11,790 bases of DNA, taken from positions 1 through 11,790 of the forward strand of contig DASUCS010000293.1 of assembly GCA_036275935.1 (NCBI GenBank). The letters are read 5' to 3'. Of the stretch, positions 1 through 5,880 are shown piece by piece. Position 1 is the first letter of the stretch. Each line of letters starts with the position of its first letter. The stretch comes from DASUCS01 sp036275935 (GTDB lineage Bacteria; Actinomycetota; Acidimicrobiia; Acidimicrobiales; JACDCH01). The notes below the pieces were generated by a model. The model saw only the letters and a program-made list of their open reading frames with translations, was not told the DNA's origin and made no database searches. Made by a program: the position numbers and the translations under genes.

Positions 1-432
1 GCACTCGCCGACACGCACGCGCACCACGGCACGGGAGCCGAGGAGGGCCGTGACCTCGACACGCTCGCGCCCGTCGAGGCCGGTGTCATCGGCGTGGCGC
101 AGATCGGAGCGCTGTTCGCCGGGATCAGCCGGTCGGGGATCACCATGGTCGCCGGCCTGGCCCGCGGTCTCGATCACGAAGACGCCGCCCGCTTCTCGTT
201 CCTGCTGGCGACGCCGGTCATCCTCGCCGCCGGCTTGTACAAGATCCCCGACCTGCTCGGCCCCAACGGCGACGGCATCCGGGCTCAAGCCGCGGTCGGC
301 GCGGTGTGCGCCGGGCTCGCGGCCTACGCGTCGGTCCGTTTCCTGGTGCGGTTCTTCGAGACGCGCACCTTGACCCCGTTCGCGATCTACAGCCTCGCCG
401 TCGGGCTGGTCTGTGTCGTGCGGTTCGCTTGA
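1..432 (+). CDS. uppP: Undecaprenyl-diphosphate phosphatase UppP/BacA, C-terminal part (5'-truncated)
   Basis: UppP is an integral membrane enzyme that removes one phosphate from undecaprenyl diphosphate, recycling the lipid carrier for peptidoglycan and other envelope polymers. It also gives low-level bacitracin resistance. The frame is open from base 1 and ends at a TGA (430-432), leaving 143 visible residues of a family usually about 270-280 long, so the first half lies outside the window. Visible residues 39-48 hold the family signature FAGISRSGIT, with the Arg of the RSG motif at residue 44. It is followed by the typical stretch GLDHEDAARFSFLLATPV. Three hydrophobic segments follow (about residues 64-80, 97-114 and 124-142). 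The gene converges on a penicillin-binding protein only 9 bp away; both act on cell-wall synthesis, but they are on opposite strands and not co-transcribed. No terminator is visible between them. Confidence 0.93.
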   Translation, partial: ALADTHAHHGTGAEEGRDLDTLAPVEAGVIGVAQIGALFAGISRSGITMVAGLARGLDHEDAARFSFLLATPVILAAGLYKIPDLLGPNGDGIRAQAAVGAVCAGLAAYASVRFLVRFFETRTLTPFAIYSLAVGLVCVVRFA

Positions 433-441
433 CCCGTCCGG

Positions 442-2343
442 TCACGGTGGGAGCGCGGCCAGGAACCTGTTGGCGATCGGCGCCGCCGTCTCGCCGCCGA
501 CGCCGCCACCCTCGACGAGCACCGCGAACGCGAGGTCGCCCCGGTAGCCGATGAACCACGCGTGCGTGCTCGGCGGATTCGCGTTGCCGAACTCGGCGGT
601 ACCCGTCTTGCCGGCGATGTCCTGGCCCGGTACCGCGGCGGCGCGGCCCGTTCCCGACGTGACGACTTCGGTCATCATCGTGTGCAGCGCGTCGACGACT
701 CCCGGCGCCAGTGATGGCGCCGTGCTCGGGCGCGCCGTTGGGTCGGTCGGTTGCAGCACGAGTGTCGGCGGTCGCCACTGGCCGGTGTCGGCGGCTGCGG
801 CGACGGTGGCGAGTTGCAGCGGGCTGGCGGTCACCCGGCCCTGACCGATCGTGGCGGCCGCCCGCTCGGCGTCGTCGGCTGGCGGCGGGAAGTCGCCGCC
901 CGTCGTCGGCAGCGGTAACTGGTAGGGCACGTCGAACCCGAACGTCGACGCCGCGCGGGACATCGCGTCGTGCGGGAGCTGCGCGGCCAAGCCGAGGAAG
1001 GCGGTGTTGCACGAGATGGCGAAGGCCCGGTGAAGTTCGATGGTTCCCGGCGCTTCGCCTTCGAAGTTGCGGAACTGCTTGCCTCCCAAGGTGATTGTCG
1101 GGGGGCACTCCGCTGGTGTCGAGGGCGAATCACCGTTGACGAGCAGCGCGGCTGCGGTCACGACCTTGAACGTCGATCCCGGTGGGTAGGCGCCGTCGAG
1201 GGCGCGGTCGAAGGGCTGATCGAGGGGGCGGCTCACGACAGCGCGCAGTTGGCCCGTGCGGGCGTCCACGGCGACCAGCGCCGCCGGTTGTGAGACGCCG
1301 TCGAGCGCCTGTTCGGCCGCCGTTTGGGTGGCGGCGTCGAGAGTGGTCTGCACCGGTTGCGGATCGGTGCCTTGGAAGTGCTGCAGTGGCCGCACGACCG
1401 TACCGGTCTTGTCGACGATCTCGAGGTCCCCAGACGGCCGGCCGGCCAGTCGTGATTCGTAGACCAGTTCCAGTCCAGAGAGACCGACTGTGTCGCCGAC
1501 CGCGTACGGCGGTCCCAGCTTGGTGAGCTGCTCGGCCGTGATCTCCCCGGTCCGTCCCAGCACGTGCATGGCGAAGGTGTCCGAGATCGCGAACCGGCTG
1601 TGGGTCCGTTGGAACACGATCCCGGGGACCGGCGCCAACCGTGGTCGGAGTTGGTTGTAGGTGTTGGTCGGCAGCGTGATGATCGGCACGAAGAACGACG
1701 GCTGCACCCCCGGAGCGGCGAGCGCGCGATCGACGGTCGCGGGGTCGACGCTCAGCAGCGACGACAGGGTCGTCTTGACGTCCTCGAGGTTCGTGATGTG
1801 GTCCGGTTCCAGCCCGACCGACACGGCGGGCTGATCGCTGACCAGCGGGTCGCCGCCGGCTCCCAGGATCGGGGCCCGCGTCGGCCACTTCTCCGCCACC
1901 GTGAGCCGTTGTCCGACCGCGAGTCCGGGGAAGAGGTCGCTGGGATCCCAGTGCACCCGCCACTGCCCGTTGCTCTTGGTCAATGGCAGCTGGCCGTCCC
2001 ACTCGAAGGGTCCGAACCCCGCCACATCGGCGCGGGCGTGGTAGCTCGCGACGGCGGTTGTGCTCGTCGTCTCGTGCACGACGGTCGTGTGCAGCGTGAG
2101 CGTCGTACCGGGTGCGGCATGGGTGAGCGCCCCGACCGTCGCCGCGAGGTCAGGTGGTGGTGTGTCGAGGTGCACGCTCATGGCGATGGTGTCGCCTCGC
2201 GTCCACGCGTCCAAGAACGCATCGGCCTCGCGACGCGTCGCTGACGTGCCGCCGCTCGTTGTCATCTTCCACACCGTCACCACGCCCACGACAGCGACGA
2301 CGACAACCGCGATGACGATGACCAACCGACGTCGACGCGACAC
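442..2343 (-). CDS. Penicillin-binding protein, class B-type transpeptidase with NTF2-like N-terminal domain
   Basis: This is a membrane-anchored D,D-transpeptidase that should cross-link peptidoglycan stem peptides outside the cytoplasmic membrane. The 633-residue product has an Arg-rich N-terminus and one membrane segment (about 7-26). An NTF2-like (MecA_N type) domain follows (about 36-135), then a PBP dimerisation region (about 150-310) and the transpeptidase domain (about 350-630). All three catalytic motifs are present: STFK with Ser390 and Lys393, SCN at 444-446, and KTGT at 579-582. There is no transglycosylase domain. The domain order matches the PbpLipo/PbpA-like actinobacterial PBPs. 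However, I see no lipobox cysteine, so it is anchored by an uncleaved helix. The start is GTG at 2341-2343, with a TAGGGT -10 box ending 7 nt before it, which suggests a leaderless or nearly leaderless mRNA. Which exact PBP it is cannot be settled by eye. Confidence 0.93.
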   Translation of the reverse strand: MSRRRRLVIVIAVVVVAVVGVVTVWKMTTSGGTSATRREADAFLDAWTRGDTIAMSVHLDTPPPDLAATVGALTHAAPGTTLTLHTTVVHETTSTTAVASYHARADVAGFGPFEWDGQLPLTKSNGQWRVHWDPSDLFPGLAVGQRLTVAEKWPTRAPILGAGGDPLVSDQPAVSVGLEPDHITNLEDVKTTLSSLLSVDPATVDRALAAPGVQPSFFVPIITLPTNTYNQLRPRLAPVPGIVFQRTHSRFAISDTFAMHVLGRTGEITAEQLTKLGPPYAVGDTVGLSGLELVYESRLAGRPSGDLEIVDKTGTVVRPLQHFQGTDPQPVQTTLDAATQTAAEQALDGVSQPAALVAVDARTGQLRAVVSRPLDQPFDRALDGAYPPGSTFKVVTAAALLVNGDSPSTPAECPPTITLGGKQFRNFEGEAPGTIELHRAFAISCNTAFLGLAAQLPHDAMSRAASTFGFDVPYQLPLPTTGGDFPPPADDAERAAATIGQGRVTASPLQLATVAAAADTGQWRPPTLVLQPTDPTARPSTAPSLAPGVVDALHTMMTEVVTSGTGRAAAVPGQDIAGKTGTAEFGNANPPSTHAWFIGYRGDLAFAVLVEGGGVGGETAAPIANRFLAALPP

Positions 2344-2350
2344 CGAGTCG

Positions 2351-2356
2351 ACCCTA
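2351..2356 (-). promoter_or_regulatory. Candidate -10 box of the penicillin-binding protein gene
   Basis: On the minus strand TAGGGT fits the actinobacterial -10 pattern TANNNT and ends 7 nt upstream of the GTG start at 2343. Transcription would therefore begin at or very near the start codon. No good -35 box is visible. The same arrangement recurs at three other starts in this window. Confidence 0.45.
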
Positions 2357-2432
2357 CGCGCGTCGACCTGATGGCCCGCTTCGCGCTGACCGATCTGGCC
2401 GCTGCGAGTCAGTACGCGAACGACTGATACAG

Positions 2433-2446
2433 CGGCTGATCAGCCG
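2433..2446. promoter_or_regulatory. 14-bp palindrome upstream of the penicillin-binding protein gene, possible operator
   Basis: CGGCTGATCAGCCG is its own reverse complement with no spacer. It lies in non-coding DNA upstream of the penicillin-binding protein start. Its symmetry would suit a dimeric regulator, but no regulator is encoded nearby and it could be chance. Confidence 0.25.
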
Positions 2447-2530
2447 ATCGCGACGACGCGACTCGGCGCGCATCAAAGACACACGCAGTCGCATTCCCAA
2501 CCCTGAGTGGAACGACTTGTTGGTCTGATT

Positions 2531-2574
2531 CTCGACGAAATAGCCCCCCGAAGACGGGGGGCTATTTCGTCGAG
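2531..2574 (-). terminator. Strong hairpin terminator after the diguanylate cyclase gene
   Basis: A perfect 19-bp inverted repeat spans 2531-2549 and 2556-2574 with a 6-nt loop (GAAGAC). Its core is a run of six C paired with six G, flanked by AAATAG/CTATTT. It begins 1 bp after the TGA of the diguanylate cyclase gene (2576-2578), so it is placed to end that transcript. The A/T-rich shoulders on both sides make it symmetrical, so it could also stop transcription from the other strand. The U-rich part is inside the stem rather than after it. Confidence 0.85.
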
Positions 2575-2575
2575 T

Positions 2576-3805
2576 TCACATCGACTCGGCGAGCAGGACG
2601 CGGTTCTTGCCGTCGCGCTTCGCTCGCAGCAACGCGTCGTCGGCCTGCTTGAGGATCTCGTCGAGCGTCGAGCCATGCCGGCGATCGGCGATGCCGAAGC
2701 TTGCCGTGAACGCTGGCGCGCCGCCGCTGGTGGCGGCGATGGCGAGTTCCTCGCGGAGTCGCTCGACCGCACTCACCGCGCCGTCAGACGCCTCGTCCGG
2801 GAACACGAGCAGGAACTCCTCGCCGCCGAAGCGGGCCGCGTAGTCCCCGGGGCGGAGTGAGGTCTTGAGCGTCGACGCGAACAGGCGAAGGGCGCGATCG
2901 CCGGCCTCGTGTCCGTGCGCGTCGTTGAGCATCTTGAAGTTGTCGAGGTCGCACATCACCATCGCAAACGCTCGCTCTTCGCGCATCAGTGTGTAGATGC
3001 GGTCTTCGACGCTGCGACGGTTGAGGAGCCCGGTGAGGGGGTCGGTCGATGCCTGGATCTCAGACCGCTGGAGTGCACGCAACATCCCGATGCGAGCGCC
3101 CGCCTGCGTGGAGATGGTCTCCAGTCGAGCGGTGACGTCCTGGGTCAACGACTCGGCTTGCGCGCTGACCGCGTGCAGGACGCCGACGGTGTTGCCGAGC
3201 ACGTTCACCGGAACGCAGACTGCCGAACACGTGGTGCCGCGTCCCCGTAGGTGTGGACAGGCGTCGATCTCTTCGCTGTTCGCGAACTCCAGTGTCTGTC
3301 CGCGACGGACGGCCGCGCAGTCCCGCGGCGACTCGACTGGACACGCGCGGTTGGCGCCCGTTCCTGCAGAGCGCACGAGATGGGCCCGGCTCGAGTCCGC
3401 CAGCAGCAGCTCGGCAGCATGCTCTGGCGCGGCGGTGGTGAGCGCCCGGTTCACGACCTCCAACGCAGCGTCTTCGTCCTGAGCCATGTCGAGTCCTCGG
3501 GCGAGGCGTCCTTCGAACTCCTGACGCGTCGCCTCACTGCGCAGCCGTGCCTCTCGGGCGGCGTGTCGCTGGGTGCTCGTGACGATGGCTCGCTGCAGCG
3601 GCCGACCGATGATGATGATCTCGAGTCCCCCGAGGACGACGAACACCGACACGCCCTGGACCGCACACGCGGCCCAACCATCGAGGCCGAGGAGATCCAC
3701 CAGGACGAGGCCGACCACCAGCCCTGCCAGACCCATGGTGGCGATCTGGAGTGCGTAGCGGACCGGATCCCCCCAGGTCCCCAAGCGAGCGCGTGCGCTG
3801 CTCAC
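2576..3805 (-). CDS. Membrane-anchored GAF-GGDEF diguanylate cyclase
   Basis: The enzyme should make cyclic di-GMP from two GTP in response to a signal sensed by its GAF domain. From a GTG start at 3805 it is 409 residues: two membrane helices (about 17-41 and 44-67), a linker of likely coiled-coil helix (about 70-105), a GAF domain (about 108-245) and a GGDEF domain (about 252-409). The active-site motif is GGEEF (327-331). Metal and substrate residues are seen in CDLDNFK (Asp286) and the following LNDAHGHEAGD. An RPGD inhibitory site (318-321) sits exactly five residues before GGEEF, so product feedback is expected. The GAF domain holds five cysteines (155, 163, 183, 193, 197). A TTG start at 3862 would add 19 residues, but that stretch uses TTA, TTT and AAT codons atypical of its neighbours and contains a promoter-like sequence. 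A hairpin terminator follows the stop. Confidence 0.93.
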   Translation of the reverse strand: MSSARARLGTWGDPVRYALQIATMGLAGLVVGLVLVDLLGLDGWAACAVQGVSVFVVLGGLEIIIIGRPLQRAIVTSTQRHAAREARLRSEATRQEFEGRLARGLDMAQDEDAALEVVNRALTTAAPEHAAELLLADSSRAHLVRSAGTGANRACPVESPRDCAAVRRGQTLEFANSEEIDACPHLRGRGTTCSAVCVPVNVLGNTVGVLHAVSAQAESLTQDVTARLETISTQAGARIGMLRALQRSEIQASTDPLTGLLNRRSVEDRIYTLMREERAFAMVMCDLDNFKMLNDAHGHEAGDRALRLFASTLKTSLRPGDYAARFGGEEFLLVFPDEASDGAVSAVERLREELAIAATSGGAPAFTASFGIADRRHGSTLDEILKQADDALLRAKRDGKNRVLLAESM

Positions 3806-3833
3806 ACACTGCTGATCGGCGCGCGGTCGGCAG

Positions 3834-3862
3834 AGATTGAGAAATAACCCAAAGACCGCCAA
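3834..3862 (-). promoter_or_regulatory. Candidate promoter of the diguanylate cyclase gene
   Basis: On the minus strand TTGGCG (3857-3862) and CAATCT (3834-3839) are separated by 17 nt, matching sigma-70-type spacing with a partial -10. Transcription would start about 20-25 nt upstream of the GTG start at 3805. The region is more A/T-rich than the surrounding coding DNA. Neither hexamer is a strong match, so this is tentative. Confidence 0.35.
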
Positions 3863-3909
3863 ACCCGAAGAATGCGAAGCCGTTCAGGTTCGCGTCAGAT
3901 GCCGGGCGG

Positions 3910-5187
3910 CTACGCGTTGACAGCGATCGTGCGGTCGAACGGTGCGTCCGAGGCCGTGTCGTGTCGGTTGCCGGTGAGCCGCACGCCGAGCTTCGGGGGC
4001 GCTTGGGGCTGGGCTCCGTCGTGGACGAGCACGACGGCGGCCGTCGTGAGCGTGTAGGTGCCGGATGTCTCGGCCGTCAGCACGGCGAACGCTTGCGCCG
4101 CGAGTCGTTGCGCGTCCACGACGTCGACGTGCGCGCCCGCGCGTGTGACTGCGGGGTCGACCGCGACGGGTGGCAGGTCGGAGGGGACGAAGATCTCGCC
4201 CTCGAACGCAGCTGCGAGGTGGGGTGGGTGCGCCGCCGTGGAGTTGGCGACGACCGCGAGCACGACCACGAACGCGATCCCACCGAGCGCGATTGGTCGA
4301 AGTCGAAGCACACTCTCTCGTTCGAACAACGGCCGAGCAGCACACGCGACGGCGAGCGCGACCAACAACGCCAACTTCGTGGCGAACTCCGTCCCAGCCG
4401 CGCTGGCGAACAGCGCGCTCATCAGACCGATCGCTCCCCCGAACAACACCCGCGCACGTGGCGATCGCGGCATCGTCTGTGGGTCCGTGATCATGAAGAA
4501 GAGAAAGATCAGCACCTCCGGGGACGTCACCAAGATCCACCAGTAGGTCGTTCCGTTGACGGTCCCGACGTGCCATCGCGCGGTCATGGCGTGACCTGCG
4601 AGCGCCACGACGCCCACTGCTCCGGCGAACGCCAGCCAGAACGCGGCGGACACTCCGGCGAGATGGAGTCGCTGCGCCAGCAGCAGCCCGCCGACGATGA
4701 CGAACACGATGACGAACACGAGCGCGGGAGACAACGGACCCCACCACAGGTCCTGAGGGTTCACGCGGTTGGTGCCGAGCACCACGAAGCACACGACGAG
4801 GCCGAGGTTCGACGGGTTGAAGACCGGCGCGTCGCCTCGTCGCAGCAGGTGCTTCGATGCGATCCCCAACGCACCCGTTCCGGCGAAGATCCACCAGCCG
4901 CGCATCGACCACCAGTCACCGTGCTGGGTGCCGTTCACTCGCAGCAGCAACGCCGTGCCGTTCCCCGTGAGCAGTGCACTCGCCGGCCATGCGAGCACGT
5001 GCTCGCGTCGAGCAACGATCACGATGTCGAGCACCGCGCACGTCACCACGGCGACGAGGATCTGTGCGATGGACACCTCGAAGTGGAAGCTGGTCTGACC
5101 GAAGACCTGAACCGTCACGATCACCGCTGCGACGTGCAGCCGGGGATCACTCACGCGAGGGGCAATGAACTCGATGCGCCCTAGCAT
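3910..5187 (-). CDS. NqrB/RnfD-family integral membrane protein (UnbU-like) with C-terminal soluble domain
   Basis: The 425-residue product belongs by appearance to the NQR2/RnfD/RnfE family, membrane subunits of ion-pumping flavin-linked oxidoreductases. Actinobacterial stand-alone members are often annotated as enediyne-cluster UnbU-like proteins. Hydrophobic segments cover about residues 20-320. Family-like stretches are FNPSNLGLVVCFVVLGTNR (123-141) and MITDPQTMP (232-240). I do not see the Ser/Asp-x-Ala-Thr-type motif used for covalent FMN attachment in NqrB and RnfD. After the last helix (about 298-314) a tail of about 110 residues (315-425) looks soluble and probably faces outside. No other Rnf/Nqr subunit is in the window, so its partner and reaction are unknown. 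The start is uncertain: ATG at 5187 is chosen because the residues after it (IAPRVSDPRLH) resemble the family N-terminus as I remember it. GTG at 5154 is the alternative. Confidence 0.75.
   Translation of the reverse strand: MLGRIEFIAPRVSDPRLHVAAVIVTVQVFGQTSFHFEVSIAQILVAVVTCAVLDIVIVARREHVLAWPASALLTGNGTALLLRVNGTQHGDWWSMRGWWIFAGTGALGIASKHLLRRGDAPVFNPSNLGLVVCFVVLGTNRVNPQDLWWGPLSPALVFVIVFVIVGGLLLAQRLHLAGVSAAFWLAFAGAVGVVALAGHAMTARWHVGTVNGTTYWWILVTSPEVLIFLFFMITDPQTMPRSPRARVLFGGAIGLMSALFASAAGTEFATKLALLVALAVACAARPLFERESVLRLRPIALGGIAFVVVLAVVANSTAAHPPHLAAAFEGEIFVPSDLPPVAVDPAVTRAGAHVDVVDAQRLAAQAFAVLTAETSGTYTLTTAAVVLVHDGAQPQAPPKLGVRLTGNRHDTASDAPFDRTIAVNA
5182..5187 (+). promoter_or_regulatory. Candidate -10 box for the small unknown gene (leaderless)
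   Basis: TAGCAT ends exactly 6 nt before the ATG at 5194, so the transcript would start at the A of the start codon. No clear ribosome binding site precedes that ATG, which fits a leaderless mRNA. The box overlaps the proposed divergent start codon at 5187. Confidence 0.5.
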
Positions 5188-5193
5188 GTCTCC

Positions 5194-5487
5194 ATGCGCG
5201 GTGATCGCGTCGAGATCGTGGTGGACGTCGGCGACGGGGTGCGCAACTTCGACATCGTTGCGACGAAAGCTGGCCGCCGCGTCGAAGTGAACGTCGGACG
5301 AACCACGGTCGAGGTCGTTGAAGTCACGCGCACCGGCAACCCGGTGCGTACCGCTCGATTCCTTGCGTCTCGTGTCGTCGCCATCGTCGAACATCCGATG
5401 GACGTCGACCCCGACGCGGCCAGCGCGACGAACAGACGGCGCAAGGCGATACCCGACAACCAGGCGTCGCTCGGGATCGACACCTGA
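5194..5487 (+). CDS. Small conserved-looking protein of unknown function
   Basis: I do not recognise a family. The 97-residue product has strong coding character: third codon positions are mostly G or C, and the composition is protein-like. The first 70 residues alternate hydrophobic and charged residues in the manner of beta strands (for example VEIVVDVGDGV and RRVEVNVGRTTVEVVEV). A basic segment with VRTARFLASRVVAIVEHP follows at about 51-68, then a polar tail rich in Asp, Ala, Asn and Arg. No signal peptide, membrane helix or cysteine is seen, so it is probably cytoplasmic. Upstream is a TAGCAT -10 box at leaderless spacing. It is followed after 21 bp by hsp20, which has its own -10 box in that gap. 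The shared direction suggests a possible link with stress, but nothing in the sequence proves it. Confidence 0.75.
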   Translation: MRGDRVEIVVDVGDGVRNFDIVATKAGRRVEVNVGRTTVEVVEVTRTGNPVRTARFLASRVVAIVEHPMDVDPDAASATNRRRKAIPDNQASLGIDT

Positions 5488-5496
5488 CCTCGGGGG

Positions 5497-5502
5497 TAGC
5501 GT
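5497..5502 (+). promoter_or_regulatory. Candidate -10 box for hsp20 (leaderless)
   Basis: TAGCGT lies in the 21-bp gap between the preceding stop and hsp20 and ends exactly 6 nt before the ATG at 5509. It differs at one base from the TAGCAT box at 5182-5187 and has the same spacing. It suggests hsp20 can be transcribed separately from its upstream neighbour. Confidence 0.5.
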
Positions 5503-5508
5503 GCCTTG

Positions 5509-5880
5509 ATGACCACGCATCAGCAGGTGAAGGACTCGACTGCAGCCACCGAGGCGACGATGCGGACTCAGCAGGTCCCCGTCAACATGTACGAGGCCAG
5601 CGGTGCACTCGTCGTTGTCGCTCCGCTCCCGGCCGTCACCTCCGACGATGTCACCATCGAGCTGCGCGACAACTGTCTGCGCTTCTGGGCTCACCTCCGG
5701 AGCTCCGGCCCCCGCGAGTACCTCGTGAACGAGTGGGAGTACGGCGGGTACGAGCGCGAAGTCGAGTTGCCAGAGGGCTACGGCCGCGAGATCGAAGCGT
5801 CCCTCCGCAACGGGCAGCTCGCCATCAGGGTGCTGAAGGGTGAATCCGAACAGGTGCTGTCGGTCAAGCCGACGAGCTGA
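5509..5880 (+). CDS. Small heat-shock protein, Hsp20/alpha-crystallin family
   Basis: Small heat-shock proteins bind unfolding proteins without ATP and hold them for refolding, usually as cytoplasmic oligomers. The 123-residue product has a short polar N-terminal arm (1-24) and an alpha-crystallin domain (about 25-112). Family features are DVTIELRDNCLRFWAH (47-62), the EREVELPEG strand region (72-80) and the characteristic A-x-x-x-N-G-x-L motif at 97-104 (ASLRNGQL). The C-terminal tail VLSVKPTS lacks a clear I-x-I oligomerisation motif, so its assembly may be atypical. An in-frame TTG lies directly before the ATG, but the TAGCGT -10 box at 6 nt favours the ATG. The stop codon TGA abuts, with no gap, the stop of the convergent DUF445 gene. 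Confidence 0.9.
   Translation: MTTHQQVKDSTAATEATMRTQQVPVNMYEASGALVVVAPLPAVTSDDVTIELRDNCLRFWAHLRSSGPREYLVNEWEYGGYEREVELPEGYGREIEASLRNGQLAIRVLKGESEQVLSVKPTS

Larger units (their letters stand above)
2344..2530. other. Intergenic region between the penicillin-binding protein and diguanylate cyclase genes
   Basis: No convincing gene is seen here. The stretch should contain the minus-strand promoter of the penicillin-binding protein gene (TAGGGT at 2351-2356). It also carries a perfect 14-bp palindrome, CGGCTGATCAGCCG, at 2433-2446, about 80-95 bp upstream of that -10 box. The right edge is the terminator of the diguanylate cyclase gene. A 46-codon Arg/Ser-rich minus-strand frame (2494-2354) is judged accidental. 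Confidence 0.6.

Noticed and set aside
1130..2002. Long Arg-rich frames overlapping the penicillin-binding protein, and similar ones across the window
   Set aside because: They have the Arg/Pro/Gly-rich composition of alternate frames in GC-rich coding DNA and no recognisable motifs.
2354..2494. 46-codon Arg/Ser-rich frame on the minus strand before the penicillin-binding protein gene
   Set aside because: Its composition is typical of out-of-frame high-GC sequence, it has no ribosome binding site, and its stop lies in the proposed -10 box.
3806..3862. TTG start at 3862 for the diguanylate cyclase
   Set aside because: The extra 19 codons include TTA, TTT and AAT, which are unusual beside the G/C-ending codons of the rest. 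The same bases can be read as a promoter (TTGGCG-17-CAATCT). The GTG at 3805 is preferred, though not proven.
3862..3890. Possible weak hairpin (AACCTGAA / TTCGGGTT, 13-nt loop) after the RnfD-like gene
   Set aside because: The stem is 8 bp with one G-U pair, the loop is long and no T-run follows. It also overlaps the proposed diguanylate cyclase promoter, so it is not called a terminator.
4030..4048. Inverted repeat CACGACGG-N3-CCGTCGTG
   Set aside because: It is inside the RnfD-like coding region, short, and made of common high-GC codons, so chance explains it.
5188..5694. Upstream extension of the RnfD-like reading frame on the minus strand (open to 5694)
   Set aside because: It would overlap the small unknown gene and part of hsp20 on the other strand. 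Its translation is low-complexity and unlike the family, whereas both plus-strand frames have good coding character. The openness is a by-product of high GC.
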